Source: a bacterium (GTDB lineage Bacteria; JAMCPX01). From it: a stretch of DNA of 15,755 bases. A program made the position numbers and the translations under genes. Positions 1-6,161 of this stretch are shown here, one piece after another (position 1 is the first letter of the stretch; every line of letters begins with the position of its first letter). The stretch covers positions 1-15,755 of the forward strand of contig JAJYLM010000038.1 of NCBI GenBank assembly GCA_021787655.1, written 5' to 3'. The notes under the pieces are model-generated. The model was not told the origin of the DNA and searched no databases. It saw only the letters and a program-made list of their open reading frames with translations.

Positions 1-574
1 GACCAATGACGAGCAGCAGGGAATCTGCCTTCCGGACGAGGTCCGCAGCGGTGTGCAGGGGAGGGATGTCCGGAGCGTTGTGAAATACGATCGTGGGGAC
101 AGAGGTCCGGGACAGTATCAGTTCGGAGAAGAGCGCCGGGCTGTAGAGATCGGGTATCCGGCTGCGCATGCACTGGCCGACAGCCTCGCGGATGATCCTG
201 CGGGACCGGGCCAGAAAACGGTCCTTGTCGATCCTGACAGACGTGTACCTTGAAATGAACGGCAGAATCCCGTCCACCCCGAGCTCGGTCGCTTTCTGCA
301 GGACGGTGTTCATGTTCTCGTTCTTGAGAGCAGCCTGCGCAAGCAGGATACCGGAGAGTCCGTCCGTCACGGGTGTGCGGTCGATGATCTTCAGGACAGC
401 CGAATGTCCCCTGAACCCTTCAAGCCGTGCCGTGTAACGGTTCTGATGTTCGTCGAGAAGTATCACGGATTCGCCGGGACGTATGCGAAGGCTGCGAATG
501 TGCCGGTAGACAGGTTCCCCGGCAGTAATGGTGTCCTGCACGATATCTGTCGAAGCAATGATCAGCTGCGGCAT
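1..574 (-). CDS. rsmE: 16S rRNA m3U1498 methyltransferase RsmE, N-terminal part (runs off left edge)
   Basis: Reading leftwards from the ATG at 574-572, the frame stays open for 191 codons to the window edge, so the 3' part is missing. The protein begins MPQLIIASTD. It shows the RsmE/COG1385 pattern: an N-terminal PUA-like segment with an RHIRSLRIRPGE stretch (the family's H-x-x-x-VLR-x-x-G region) and then the conserved block ALKNENMNTVLQKATELGVD at about residues 81-100. That block is followed by a P-F-I-S-R-Y-T strand and an IREAVGQCMRSRIP segment (the family's eAaeQs-R--iP motif). RsmE uses S-adenosylmethionine to methylate N3 of U1498 in 16S rRNA. The knotted SPOUT SAM-binding motif (IGPEGG) should lie just beyond the window; the last residues seen, LLLVIG, are its lead-in. 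The start codon directly abuts the stop of the upstream stress-protein gene (TAAATG), so translation is probably coupled. Confidence 0.9.
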   Translation of the reverse strand, partial: MPQLIIASTDIVQDTITAGEPVYRHIRSLRIRPGESVILLDEHQNRYTARLEGFRGHSAVLKIIDRTPVTDGLSGILLAQAALKNENMNTVLQKATELGVDGILPFISRYTSVRIDKDRFLARSRRIIREAVGQCMRSRIPDLYSPALFSELILSRTSVPTIVFHNAPDIPPLHTAADLVRKADSLLLVIG

Positions 575-1006
575 TTACCGTACGATGAGCACGCTGCAAT
601 GTGCGTGGTGGTTGACCCTGTCGCTGACACTGCCGAGCATGTGTGCCATGATCTCTCCATAGCCGTGGCTGCCGACAACGATAAGGTCAAAACTGTTTTT
701 CTTTGCGTAGCGGACAATCGTGTCTCCGGGGTTTCCATACTCGAGCACATAGTTTGAATTCACGTCGTGATCTTTCAACTGCTCTTTCGCTTCCCTGATA
801 ATATTGTTGCCCTTTTTCTTCAGTATCTCGTAAGCCTCGGGACCGAGCTCTTCAACGCTGAACATCCCAAACCCGTTCAGAGGGTGCTGAATTACGGTTA
901 TAACCGTCAGCTCTGATTTGTACCGCTGTGCGATGTCAGCGCTTACCTCAATGGCCTTCCGTGCATAGAGAGAACCGTCGCATGCAACCAGTATCTTTTT
1001 ATACAT
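575..1006 (-). CDS. Universal stress protein, UspA family, ATP-binding type
   Basis: A 143-residue single-domain Usp protein, the usual family length. It opens with MYKKILVACDGS, the first beta strand plus the nucleotide-contacting Asp. It ends with a complete ATP loop of the form G-2x-G-9x-G-S (GSHG, nine residues, GS) followed by the closing strand SVLIVR. That loop marks the ATP-binding subclass (MJ0577-like) rather than the non-binding UspA subclass. The frame could begin 12 codons earlier at 1042, but the Met at 1006 places the family's first strand at the N-terminus and has a GGCGGGG stretch 7 bp upstream, so it is preferred. Usp proteins are cytoplasmic and support survival under growth arrest or stress; the specific role here cannot be read. 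It lies 78 bp downstream of rfaE2 and directly abuts rsmE on the same strand. Confidence 0.9.
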   Translation of the reverse strand: MYKKILVACDGSLYARKAIEVSADIAQRYKSELTVITVIQHPLNGFGMFSVEELGPEAYEILKKKGNNIIREAKEQLKDHDVNSNYVLEYGNPGDTIVRYAKKNSFDLIVVGSHGYGEIMAHMLGSVSDRVNHHAHCSVLIVR

Positions 1007-1084
1007 AAACAGCCCCGCCTTCTGGCAAGCTTCATACACCATACCAGCCGGAGTGTAAACAAGATCAGAACGATATGGACTATC

Positions 1085-1570
1085 TCAGGAGTAGGCTTTG
1101 AGAATCTTTTCTATGATCTGTGTCGTGGAAACGTGGTTGACGACCGGGATGCTCACGACACTTCCGTGGTATGTCTTCACGAAATCACCGCCGACGATAT
1201 CTTTGATGTCCCAGTCTCCGCCTTTGACCAGCGTGTCAGGCTTCACAATCTTGATGATGTCGAGGGGGGTCGGTTCACTGAACAGGCAGACATAATCGAC
1301 CGCCCGCAGCGACAGGAGTACCGATGCCCTCGATACCTCGTCGTTGATCGGCCGCTTGCTGCCTTTTATTGCCCTGACCGAAGCATCGGTGTTGAGCCCG
1401 ACGATGAGCGTGTCTCCCATGGCCTTTGCAGCCTCGAGGTACGCTGTATGGCCCGTGTGCATGATGTCGAAGCATCCGTTGGTAAAGACGATCCTCTTTT
1501 TCTCATACTTGAGCCGCGTGATAAGATGACGTAATCTTCTTCTGTCCGTTATGTATCGCGAGGTGTCCAT
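1085..1570 (-). CDS. rfaE2: D-glycero-beta-D-manno-heptose 1-phosphate adenylyltransferase (stand-alone HldE C-terminal domain)
   Basis: A 161-residue nucleotidyltransferase. The signature TNGCFDIMHTGH at residues 30-41 contains the HxGH active-site motif of the cytidylyltransferase-like superfamily. Further RfaE2 landmarks follow: IVGLNTDASVRAIKG, RPIND, VKGGDW and, at the C-terminus, a VVNHVSTTQIIEKI segment of the STT-x-I-x-x-I type. It adenylates heptose 1-phosphate to ADP-heptose in the cytoplasm, the precursor of inner-core LPS heptose. In E. coli this is the C-terminal half of bifunctional HldE; here the kinase half is absent, so a separate kinase gene must lie elsewhere. FAD synthetase and glycerol-3-phosphate cytidylyltransferase are related alternatives, but the RPIND and VKGGDW blocks favour RfaE2. 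It is first in a minus-strand group with usp and rsmE, and diverges from the PerR/Fur gene. Confidence 0.92.
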   Translation of the reverse strand: MDTSRYITDRRRLRHLITRLKYEKKRIVFTNGCFDIMHTGHTAYLEAAKAMGDTLIVGLNTDASVRAIKGSKRPINDEVSRASVLLSLRAVDYVCLFSEPTPLDIIKIVKPDTLVKGGDWDIKDIVGGDFVKTYHGSVVSIPVVNHVSTTQIIEKILKAYS

Positions 1571-1612
1571 CCGTTACCCCGCTCTGGTTCTGTAACTGTT
1601 TGACATGTGTTG

Positions 1613-1642
1613 CGGTATATACCGTATTTTTTTTCCTGTAAA
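1613..1642 (-). promoter_or_regulatory. Predicted sigma-70-type promoter for rfaE2, overlapped by a 12-bp palindrome
   Basis: On the minus strand TTTACA (plus 1637-1642, 5 of 6 to consensus) is followed by a 17-bp spacer and TATACC (plus 1614-1619, 4 of 6). A start about 35-40 nt ahead of the rfaE2 ATG fits. The -10 lies inside the perfect palindrome CGGTATATACCG at 1613-1624, which could be an operator. Confidence 0.5.
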
Positions 1643-1660
1643 CATCTTTTAACAAGATAC

Positions 1661-1692
1661 TTGATTTTATTCAAAGAACAATTTAATATTAA
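1661..1692 (+). promoter_or_regulatory. Predicted promoter for the PerR/Fur-type gene, with palindrome over the -10
   Basis: TTGATT (1661-1666), a 17-bp spacer and TAATAT (1684-1689) form a plausible sigma-70 promoter. The palindrome TTAATATTAA at 1683-1692 covers the -10. PerR-like proteins often repress their own gene through AT-rich inverted repeats, so this may be an autoregulatory site. The AT-rich setting makes chance palindromes easy, so confidence is moderate. Confidence 0.4.
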
Positions 1693-1722
1693 TTACAAAT
1701 AAATAGGGGCGGTAGGAAACGT

Positions 1723-2154
1723 ATGAATGACATAGAAGAGGCAAAAAAAAAGCTTAAAGAAAGCGGCATGAAATTGACGACGCAGCGTATCGCCATCCTG
1801 CAGATTCTCCAGCATAACAAAACCCATCCTACGGCAATGGATATCTACAGGAAGTTGAAACTCAGGCAGCCGACCGTATCTTTTACGACGGTGTATAACA
1901 CCCTTGAACTTTTGACTCACATTGGTGAAATAAAGAAGCTGACACTCGATTTCGAGCGTGCACATTATGACCCCGACATGTCCCAGCATCACCATGCCCT
2001 TTGTCTGAAATGCGGCGCCATCTTTGACATCCAGCAGTCGTTCTCTCTCCCCATGGAGAGCATAACGTCCGAAGCTTTTCCCAGGATCGTTGGCTTCCAT
2101 GTCGATTTCTGGGGATTTTGCAGCGCGTGCAGGGACGCGTCACACGACGCCTGA
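1723..2154 (+). CDS. Fur-superfamily transcriptional regulator, PerR-like
   Basis: A 143-residue FUR-family repressor of normal length. Residues 1-80 form the winged helix, with LTTQRIAILQIL and the recognition-helix pattern TVSFTTVYNTLELL. The metal-binding half carries HYDPD (81-85), a HHH cluster at 89-91 and FD(I) at 101-103, which are candidate regulatory-metal ligands. Two CxxC pairs, C94/C97 and C133/C136, would hold the structural zinc. The HPTA segment at 35-38 places a His where Bacillus PerR has its oxidisable H37. Together these favour a peroxide-sensing PerR type over Fur, Zur or Nur, but sequence alone does not settle the metal. The start has an AGGA 5 bp upstream. It diverges from rfaE2; waaA follows after 184 bp and probably has its own signals. 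Confidence 0.88.
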   Translation: MNDIEEAKKKLKESGMKLTTQRIAILQILQHNKTHPTAMDIYRKLKLRQPTVSFTTVYNTLELLTHIGEIKKLTLDFERAHYDPDMSQHHHALCLKCGAIFDIQQSFSLPMESITSEAFPRIVGFHVDFWGFCSACRDASHDA

Positions 2155-2170
2155 AGCAGAGTTCAGTAAA

Positions 2171-2230
2171 AAATTAAAATTCAAAACTGAAGAAATTAAA
2201 GATTCAAGATTCAAAATTAAAGATTCAATA
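2171..2230 (+). repeat. AT-rich tandem repeat, about three 21-22 bp units
   Basis: The 15-mer AAATTAAAGATTCAA occurs exactly at 2193-2207 and 2214-2228. A one-base-shorter variant, AAATTAAAATTCAA, lies at 2171-2184. The copies step by 22 and 21 bp, about two helical turns. The tract sits in the 184-bp gap between the PerR/Fur-type gene and waaA. It has no coding potential and is far more AT-rich than its surroundings. Confidence 0.8.
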
Positions 2231-2290
2231 CCTCTGCTGCACGTTGAACGGTACGTTCTCTTGATCGTCCGGAATATCCGGGGGTTTAGT

Positions 2291-2333
2291 GGGGAAGCTT
2301 GACAATTCCCGGAGGCCATACGAAGCTTTCCCC
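2291..2333 (+). promoter_or_regulatory. Imperfect hairpin in the waaA leader
   Basis: GGGGAAGCTT at 2291-2300 pairs with AAGCTTTCCCC at 2323-2333, with one bulged base and a 22-nt loop that contains the only strong Shine-Dalgarno-like GGAGG (2311-2315). The waaA ATG at 2339 follows the stem by 5 bp and has no SD at normal distance. The structure may affect waaA translation; this is inference. Confidence 0.4.
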
Positions 2334-2338
2334 GACGC

Positions 2339-3601
2339 ATGACACTACTATTTTTTATCATCTACAATGTTTTAATCCTTGCAGGCATTCTTATCGTTCC
2401 ACTGTTTCTGCTCGTGATACGGCCGTCATACCTGAAGCACGGGCTGGAGCGCCTGGGCAGGGTGCCGCGTCTTCAGGAATCGGTCTGGATCCATACTGCT
2501 TCCGTGGGCGAGGTCAAGGCATCCGTACCCCTGATCGAGCGGATAATTTCTTCCGGCAACCGGGTTCTCCTGACCACGGTAACACCGGCCGGCCGGCAGT
2601 ACGCATCGACACTCAGGATCCAGGGACTCAGCGTTTCGTATGCGCCTCTCGACAACATCCTGTTTACCCTGTACGCCGTCCGCAGGAGCAGCCCCAAAAC
2701 ACTGATCATCATTGAAACGGAACTGTGGCCAAATATGATACTCGCTGCAGCTTTGAACCGCGTGAAGATTGTCAGTGTCAATGCACGGCTCACGTACAAG
2801 GCATTCAGGGCCTACCGGTTTCTTGGTCCTGTTCTTCGCTCTGTGCTGCGGCGGTTTACGCTCATCTGTGCACAGACACCGGATGACAGGGACAGATTCG
2901 TAAAGCTCGGGGCCGCACCAACAGCTGTCCGGGTCACCGGAAATATAAAATATGCTATCTGCACGAACGGCAGGTCTGACCCGGCTGAGAAGCTGAAGAA
3001 GACGTTTCCCGGCAGGCAGATCATCGTTGCCGGCAGTACGCACCAGGGAGAGGAGAAGATCGTTGCAGATTGTTTCCTGTCACTCAGGCAGGTGTTCAAG
3101 AAACCGCTCCTCATTCTTGCGCCCCGGCATCTCGACAGGACAGGGGAGGTCGAACTGCTGCTGCGCCAGGCAGACCTGCGTTTTCTGAAACGCTCATCCA
3201 TGGATACTGCGGGTACTGCCATACAGCAGGATGCCATCGACGTCCTGCTGCTCGATACGATCGGCGAGCTTGCGGATATCTACAGCATCGGTGACGCAGT
3301 GTTCGTCGGAGGAAGTCTCGTCCCGGTCGGCGGTCATAACCTGCTGGAGGTCGTTGTCCATAAGAAACCGGTCATCTTCGGACATTACACGGATACCATC
3401 AAAGAATTTGTTTCGCTGCTCGACGGCAGCGGCGGCATCATGGTGCATGATCAGGCAGAACTGTGCGCTGCTATCAGCTATCTGCTCGAACATCCTCAGC
3501 AGGCGCAGGAGCTCGGCGAAAAGGCGTTTGCGCTGATCAAGCAGAAGGTCGATACCTTGAACAACATCATGGCGCTCATGAAGACCGCTGGTGTGCTGTG
3601 A
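2339..3601 (+). CDS. waaA: 3-deoxy-D-manno-octulosonic acid (Kdo) transferase, GT30
   Basis: A 420-residue WaaA/KdtA of typical length. Residues 2-28 form a hydrophobic N-terminal membrane anchor. The GT30 signature WIHTASVGEV at 50-59 contains the catalytic Glu (E58). ETELWPN (126-132) and GNIKY (the loop after the Rossmann-like N-domain) follow. The C-terminal GT-B half has GSTHQGEE, the APRH block, and FVGGSLVPVGGHNLLE for CMP-Kdo binding. The enzyme transfers Kdo from CMP-Kdo to lipid IVA at the inner face of the cytoplasmic membrane. Whether it adds one or more Kdo units cannot be judged from sequence. The ATG at 2339 is the only in-frame ATG after the stop at 2300 that keeps the whole anchor. 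The gene converges on the PHP-hydrolase gene 3' to it. Confidence 0.95.
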   Translation: MTLLFFIIYNVLILAGILIVPLFLLVIRPSYLKHGLERLGRVPRLQESVWIHTASVGEVKASVPLIERIISSGNRVLLTTVTPAGRQYASTLRIQGLSVSYAPLDNILFTLYAVRRSSPKTLIIIETELWPNMILAAALNRVKIVSVNARLTYKAFRAYRFLGPVLRSVLRRFTLICAQTPDDRDRFVKLGAAPTAVRVTGNIKYAICTNGRSDPAEKLKKTFPGRQIIVAGSTHQGEEKIVADCFLSLRQVFKKPLLILAPRHLDRTGEVELLLRQADLRFLKRSSMDTAGTAIQQDAIDVLLLDTIGELADIYSIGDAVFVGGSLVPVGGHNLLEVVVHKKPVIFGHYTDTIKEFVSLLDGSGGIMVHDQAELCAAISYLLEHPQQAQELGEKAFALIKQKVDTLNNIMALMKTAGVL

Positions 3602-3626
3602 TGAACAATAAATGCGCTTTGTGAAG

Positions 3627-3654
3627 GTAGGGGCATATTGCAATATGCCCCTAC
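3627..3654. repeat. Perfect 28-bp palindrome between convergent genes (REP-like or bidirectional terminator)
   Basis: The half-site GTAGGGGCATATTG at 3627-3640 is followed, with no spacer, by its exact reverse complement at 3641-3654. It lies in the 84-bp gap between the 3' ends of waaA and the PHP-hydrolase gene. There is no U-tract on either side, so a simple intrinsic terminator is not obvious. Palindromes with GTAGGGGC ends occur as dispersed repeats in various bacteria, which makes a REP-like element likely. Confidence 0.85.
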
Positions 3655-3685
3655 AATGGTAAACCGAGGATTCCTGCCCTTGCCT

Positions 3686-5725
3686 TTATTCGTTTTTCAC
3701 GTCGATCCATATTGGGTTCGATGCTGCAAATCCTCCGTCATTGGTAAAGACCTCAACTCTGTAAAATGACGATTTATCAGCATGATAGGAATAATCAAGA
3801 GAAGAATTGTCGGACGATGCTGTGATATAGCCGTTTTTAAACAGCAGTATCTTTTGAAGATCAGGTGCATTTTCAGGTGCCTGATAATACGGTTGGTATG
3901 CAGCATGGATCTGCAGGGTGCTTCCTTTTTTTACCGTTATGACGGAGCCCATGGGTTCGTTGTTGACCGTAAACGTCATCAGAGGCCCATTGGTTACGTA
4001 GAACATACCCTTTTTAAAGCCATGCTCAATAGCAGAAGGGGTAAACGATGTTGCAAACACGTAATTCCTGTACCTGCCGACTGCATACGGCGTGTGTGCA
4101 TCGGAGTCTGCTATGCCGAACAGGTGCAGGCCCGTCCGGTTCAACTCGTCCCATTTATCGAAGGCCTTCACGTTGACCGGGTCCATGGGGATTTTGTTTC
4201 CATTGAGAATTTCTATGCCGTTGTACCCCTTGAAATTCCAGTTAGTCCATTTCCGCATTGAAAGGTAGGGATGATTGACAAAGAACATGCCTCCCTGTGC
4301 ATGAACATCGTCGATCCAGTGCTGGGGCGATAAATACTCAGGTACCCGTTCGTGGATGAACTGTGCATTCGCATGACCCCAGAGCGGGTTTGCAATCTCT
4401 TCACCGGGAATACACAAAAAGTCAGCGGTTGACTGCGCCCTGCAGGCCGCTGCCTGTGAAAAGGTGTTGTAGTCCGTCAGACTGAGTATGTCCAGGCCCT
4501 TTGCATGAGCTGCTTCTGTCATGTCCCTGACCGGATAATCCTCGGGATTGAAGCTGTAGACTGAATGATTGTGCATGTCCGCGCTGTACCAGCCAGGACC
4601 GTTGGAAAATACATGGGTCCACGGGCCTTCCCGGTAGTTCCCGTTGACCAGGACGGCAGGGTATATGTAGAAATCTCCGCCGCCGAGCGCCTTTATCGTA
4701 AACGCGAATATGGATGTACCTCCCGGGGCAAGGGTGTCGGATATGGATGTGTACGGTTTGCTGGTGTTGATATTACCCGGTGTAAACAATACCACGCTGG
4801 TGAGATGCTGCGTATGACCGGATATATTATGGACGTAGACCGTGTACCGGACGTTCTTGTCGTCGTCCGTCACGATGCCCGCAGGCGACGCCGTGATGGT
4901 CAGTCCGCTCTGTGCGCACAGGAAATTCTTATACTGGCTGTCGGCCACCTTGTGATAGTCCATGCCCGTAACTGAACGTGTGGAGATGACCCTGGACAGG
5001 TCGAATGGCTCTGTGCCGAGTTTTACCTGAAACAGGCTTGCAATCCAGTTCCATTGATAAAAGAAATAGTCAGGTGCCGGGGTGGTTCCCAGATAATAGA
5101 AACCAATGATCTGATTTGCCCTGCCTATCATTGCTATATACGGCATCTGCGGTGCTATGGCATCGCGGGGGCCGGTTGTGATATCGCCGACTCCGGTCAC
5201 ATAAAACCATATCGAATGGGTATTCGTTCGTACCCGGTCGCCGATCCATGCGCGAACGCCCGGTTTTGACGAGGTTATCGCTGAATGGATCAGGATCGTT
5301 GCGCTGTCGAAAATCGAGTAGGTGGTGCTGACATGGAGATATGGATGCTGCCGTGAATACCCGGAAAACGTGACTGCGGTAATACCGGTGCCGGAGGTGA
5401 ACGTACTGGTCGAGGTAAACAGGATGTGATCGAACGCTGGCTTCTGTTCTGAAAGCGGGTTCGTGAGGGTAATATACGGCGCTGAAATCCCTGCAATGGT
5501 GTTGATCCAAGACCCGTTTGAGAGATAGTTTATGTTCCCGTGTTTATCGATGCCGGCATACAGCTTGTCTCTGTGCAGAACGGTGTCCCTGCTGAGGGCC
5601 ACGTGCGGGGATATCGTAAACCTGTAGATGAGTTTATGTCCATATTCAGGCCAGATGAACCATGCCTGGATGACAACATAACAGAGGACCGCAAGCACCA
5701 GGAGAATTTTCAACAATCTGCGCAT
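3686..5725 (-). CDS. Exported PHP-domain metallohydrolase, CehA/McbA-like
   Basis: A 679-residue protein with an N-terminal signal peptide or anchor (RRLLKILLVLAVLCYVVIQ, residues 2-20), so it should work outside the cytoplasmic membrane. Residues 30-375 are a beta-rich region of unrecognised family, ending in a domain with NEW3/Ig-like features. From 380 a PHP (polymerase and histidinol phosphatase) domain begins. Its metal ligands are visible: HNH at 385-387, D418 in LTDYN, E442-E443 in PGEE, H451, H485 in NHPY, and D542-H544 in ADSDAH. The nearest well-known relatives are the CehA/McbA group, which hydrolyse carbamates, and PHP phosphoesterases; the substrate here is unknown. The final ~100 residues look like another beta domain. 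A perfect RBS (GAGGTGA) overlaps the upstream gene's stop 4 bp before this ATG, so it is last in a coupled three-gene operon. Confidence 0.85.
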   Translation of the reverse strand: MRRLLKILLVLAVLCYVVIQAWFIWPEYGHKLIYRFTISPHVALSRDTVLHRDKLYAGIDKHGNINYLSNGSWINTIAGISAPYITLTNPLSEQKPAFDHILFTSTSTFTSGTGITAVTFSGYSRQHPYLHVSTTYSIFDSATILIHSAITSSKPGVRAWIGDRVRTNTHSIWFYVTGVGDITTGPRDAIAPQMPYIAMIGRANQIIGFYYLGTTPAPDYFFYQWNWIASLFQVKLGTEPFDLSRVISTRSVTGMDYHKVADSQYKNFLCAQSGLTITASPAGIVTDDDKNVRYTVYVHNISGHTQHLTSVVLFTPGNINTSKPYTSISDTLAPGGTSIFAFTIKALGGGDFYIYPAVLVNGNYREGPWTHVFSNGPGWYSADMHNHSVYSFNPEDYPVRDMTEAAHAKGLDILSLTDYNTFSQAAACRAQSTADFLCIPGEEIANPLWGHANAQFIHERVPEYLSPQHWIDDVHAQGGMFFVNHPYLSMRKWTNWNFKGYNGIEILNGNKIPMDPVNVKAFDKWDELNRTGLHLFGIADSDAHTPYAVGRYRNYVFATSFTPSAIEHGFKKGMFYVTNGPLMTFTVNNEPMGSVITVKKGSTLQIHAAYQPYYQAPENAPDLQKILLFKNGYITASSDNSSLDYSYHADKSSFYRVEVFTNDGGFAASNPIWIDVKNE

Positions 5726-5729
5726 ATGA

Positions 5730-5736
5730 TCACCTC
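5730..5736 (-). promoter_or_regulatory. Strong ribosome-binding site of the PHP-hydrolase gene, overlapping the upstream stop
   Basis: On the minus strand GAGGTGA lies 4 bp before the ATG at 5725, and its last three bases are the TGA stop of the TPR lipoprotein gene. This fixes the start and implies translational coupling. Confidence 0.75.
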
Positions 5737-6161
5737 AACGATCTTTCACGTCTGATATCGAGCTGTTTTAGCTGTTCAATTTTTTTGTTTAATATTGTGT
5801 TTTCCCGTCTGGTCTCGCTCAGTGCCCTGAGGAGCATAAACCAGCTTTGCGCTTCATCGTATCTACTGTCGTGCGGATACGATAAGAGGAATTTGCCGAA
5901 TTCATCCATCGCCTTGGTATAGTTGAGGGCCGGGTTGTCGTAGTAGATCAGTGTATATGCTATGGAAAACTGTGCATCCGCATCAACGGCCGGATCGCGA
6001 TTCGTACCGAGGATATCCCTGTACGCCGCGAGTGCTGCTTCATACTTGCGCGCCCTGAATAAATTGTCGGCATGATAAAGCGGCGATTGAATGGGCGTCA
6101 TGGCCGTAGCACATGACTGTACGAGAATGATAAACGCAACAAGAATGCCATACTGTTTCAT
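5730..6161 (-). CDS. Small TPR-repeat lipoprotein
   Basis: A 143-residue protein with a lipoprotein-type signal: KQYGILVAFIILVQSC, Cys at residue 17 preceded by V-Q-S (an acceptable though not ideal lipobox). After cleavage, residues 29-110 read as two to three degenerate tetratricopeptide helices (YHADNLFRARKYEAALAAYRDI, AQFSIAYTLIYYDNP, AMDEFGKFLLSYPHDSRYDEAQ). This pattern resembles BamD/YfiO- and YbgF-like periplasmic TPR proteins but is much shorter. The last ~30 residues (RRENTILNKKIEQLKQLDIRRE taken in part) form a likely coiled coil. The role is probably as a protein-protein adaptor at a membrane. The start overlaps the stop of the upstream GGDEF gene (ATGA, 6158-6161), and the downstream PHP gene starts 4 bp after its stop. 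A specific partner cannot be named. Confidence 0.8.
   Translation of the reverse strand: MKQYGILVAFIILVQSCATAMTPIQSPLYHADNLFRARKYEAALAAYRDILGTNRDPAVDADAQFSIAYTLIYYDNPALNYTKAMDEFGKFLLSYPHDSRYDEAQSWFMLLRALSETRRENTILNKKIEQLKQLDIRRERSLR

Noticed and set aside
168..757. Plus-strand open frames near the left edge
   Set aside because: They are opposite to rsmE and the Usp gene, whose family motifs are unambiguous on the minus strand.
2269..2284. CCGGA-ATA-TCCGG mini-hairpin followed by GGGTTT as a terminator of the PerR/Fur-type gene
   Set aside because: The loop is 3 nt, the stem is only 5 bp and the T-run is three bases; too weak to call.
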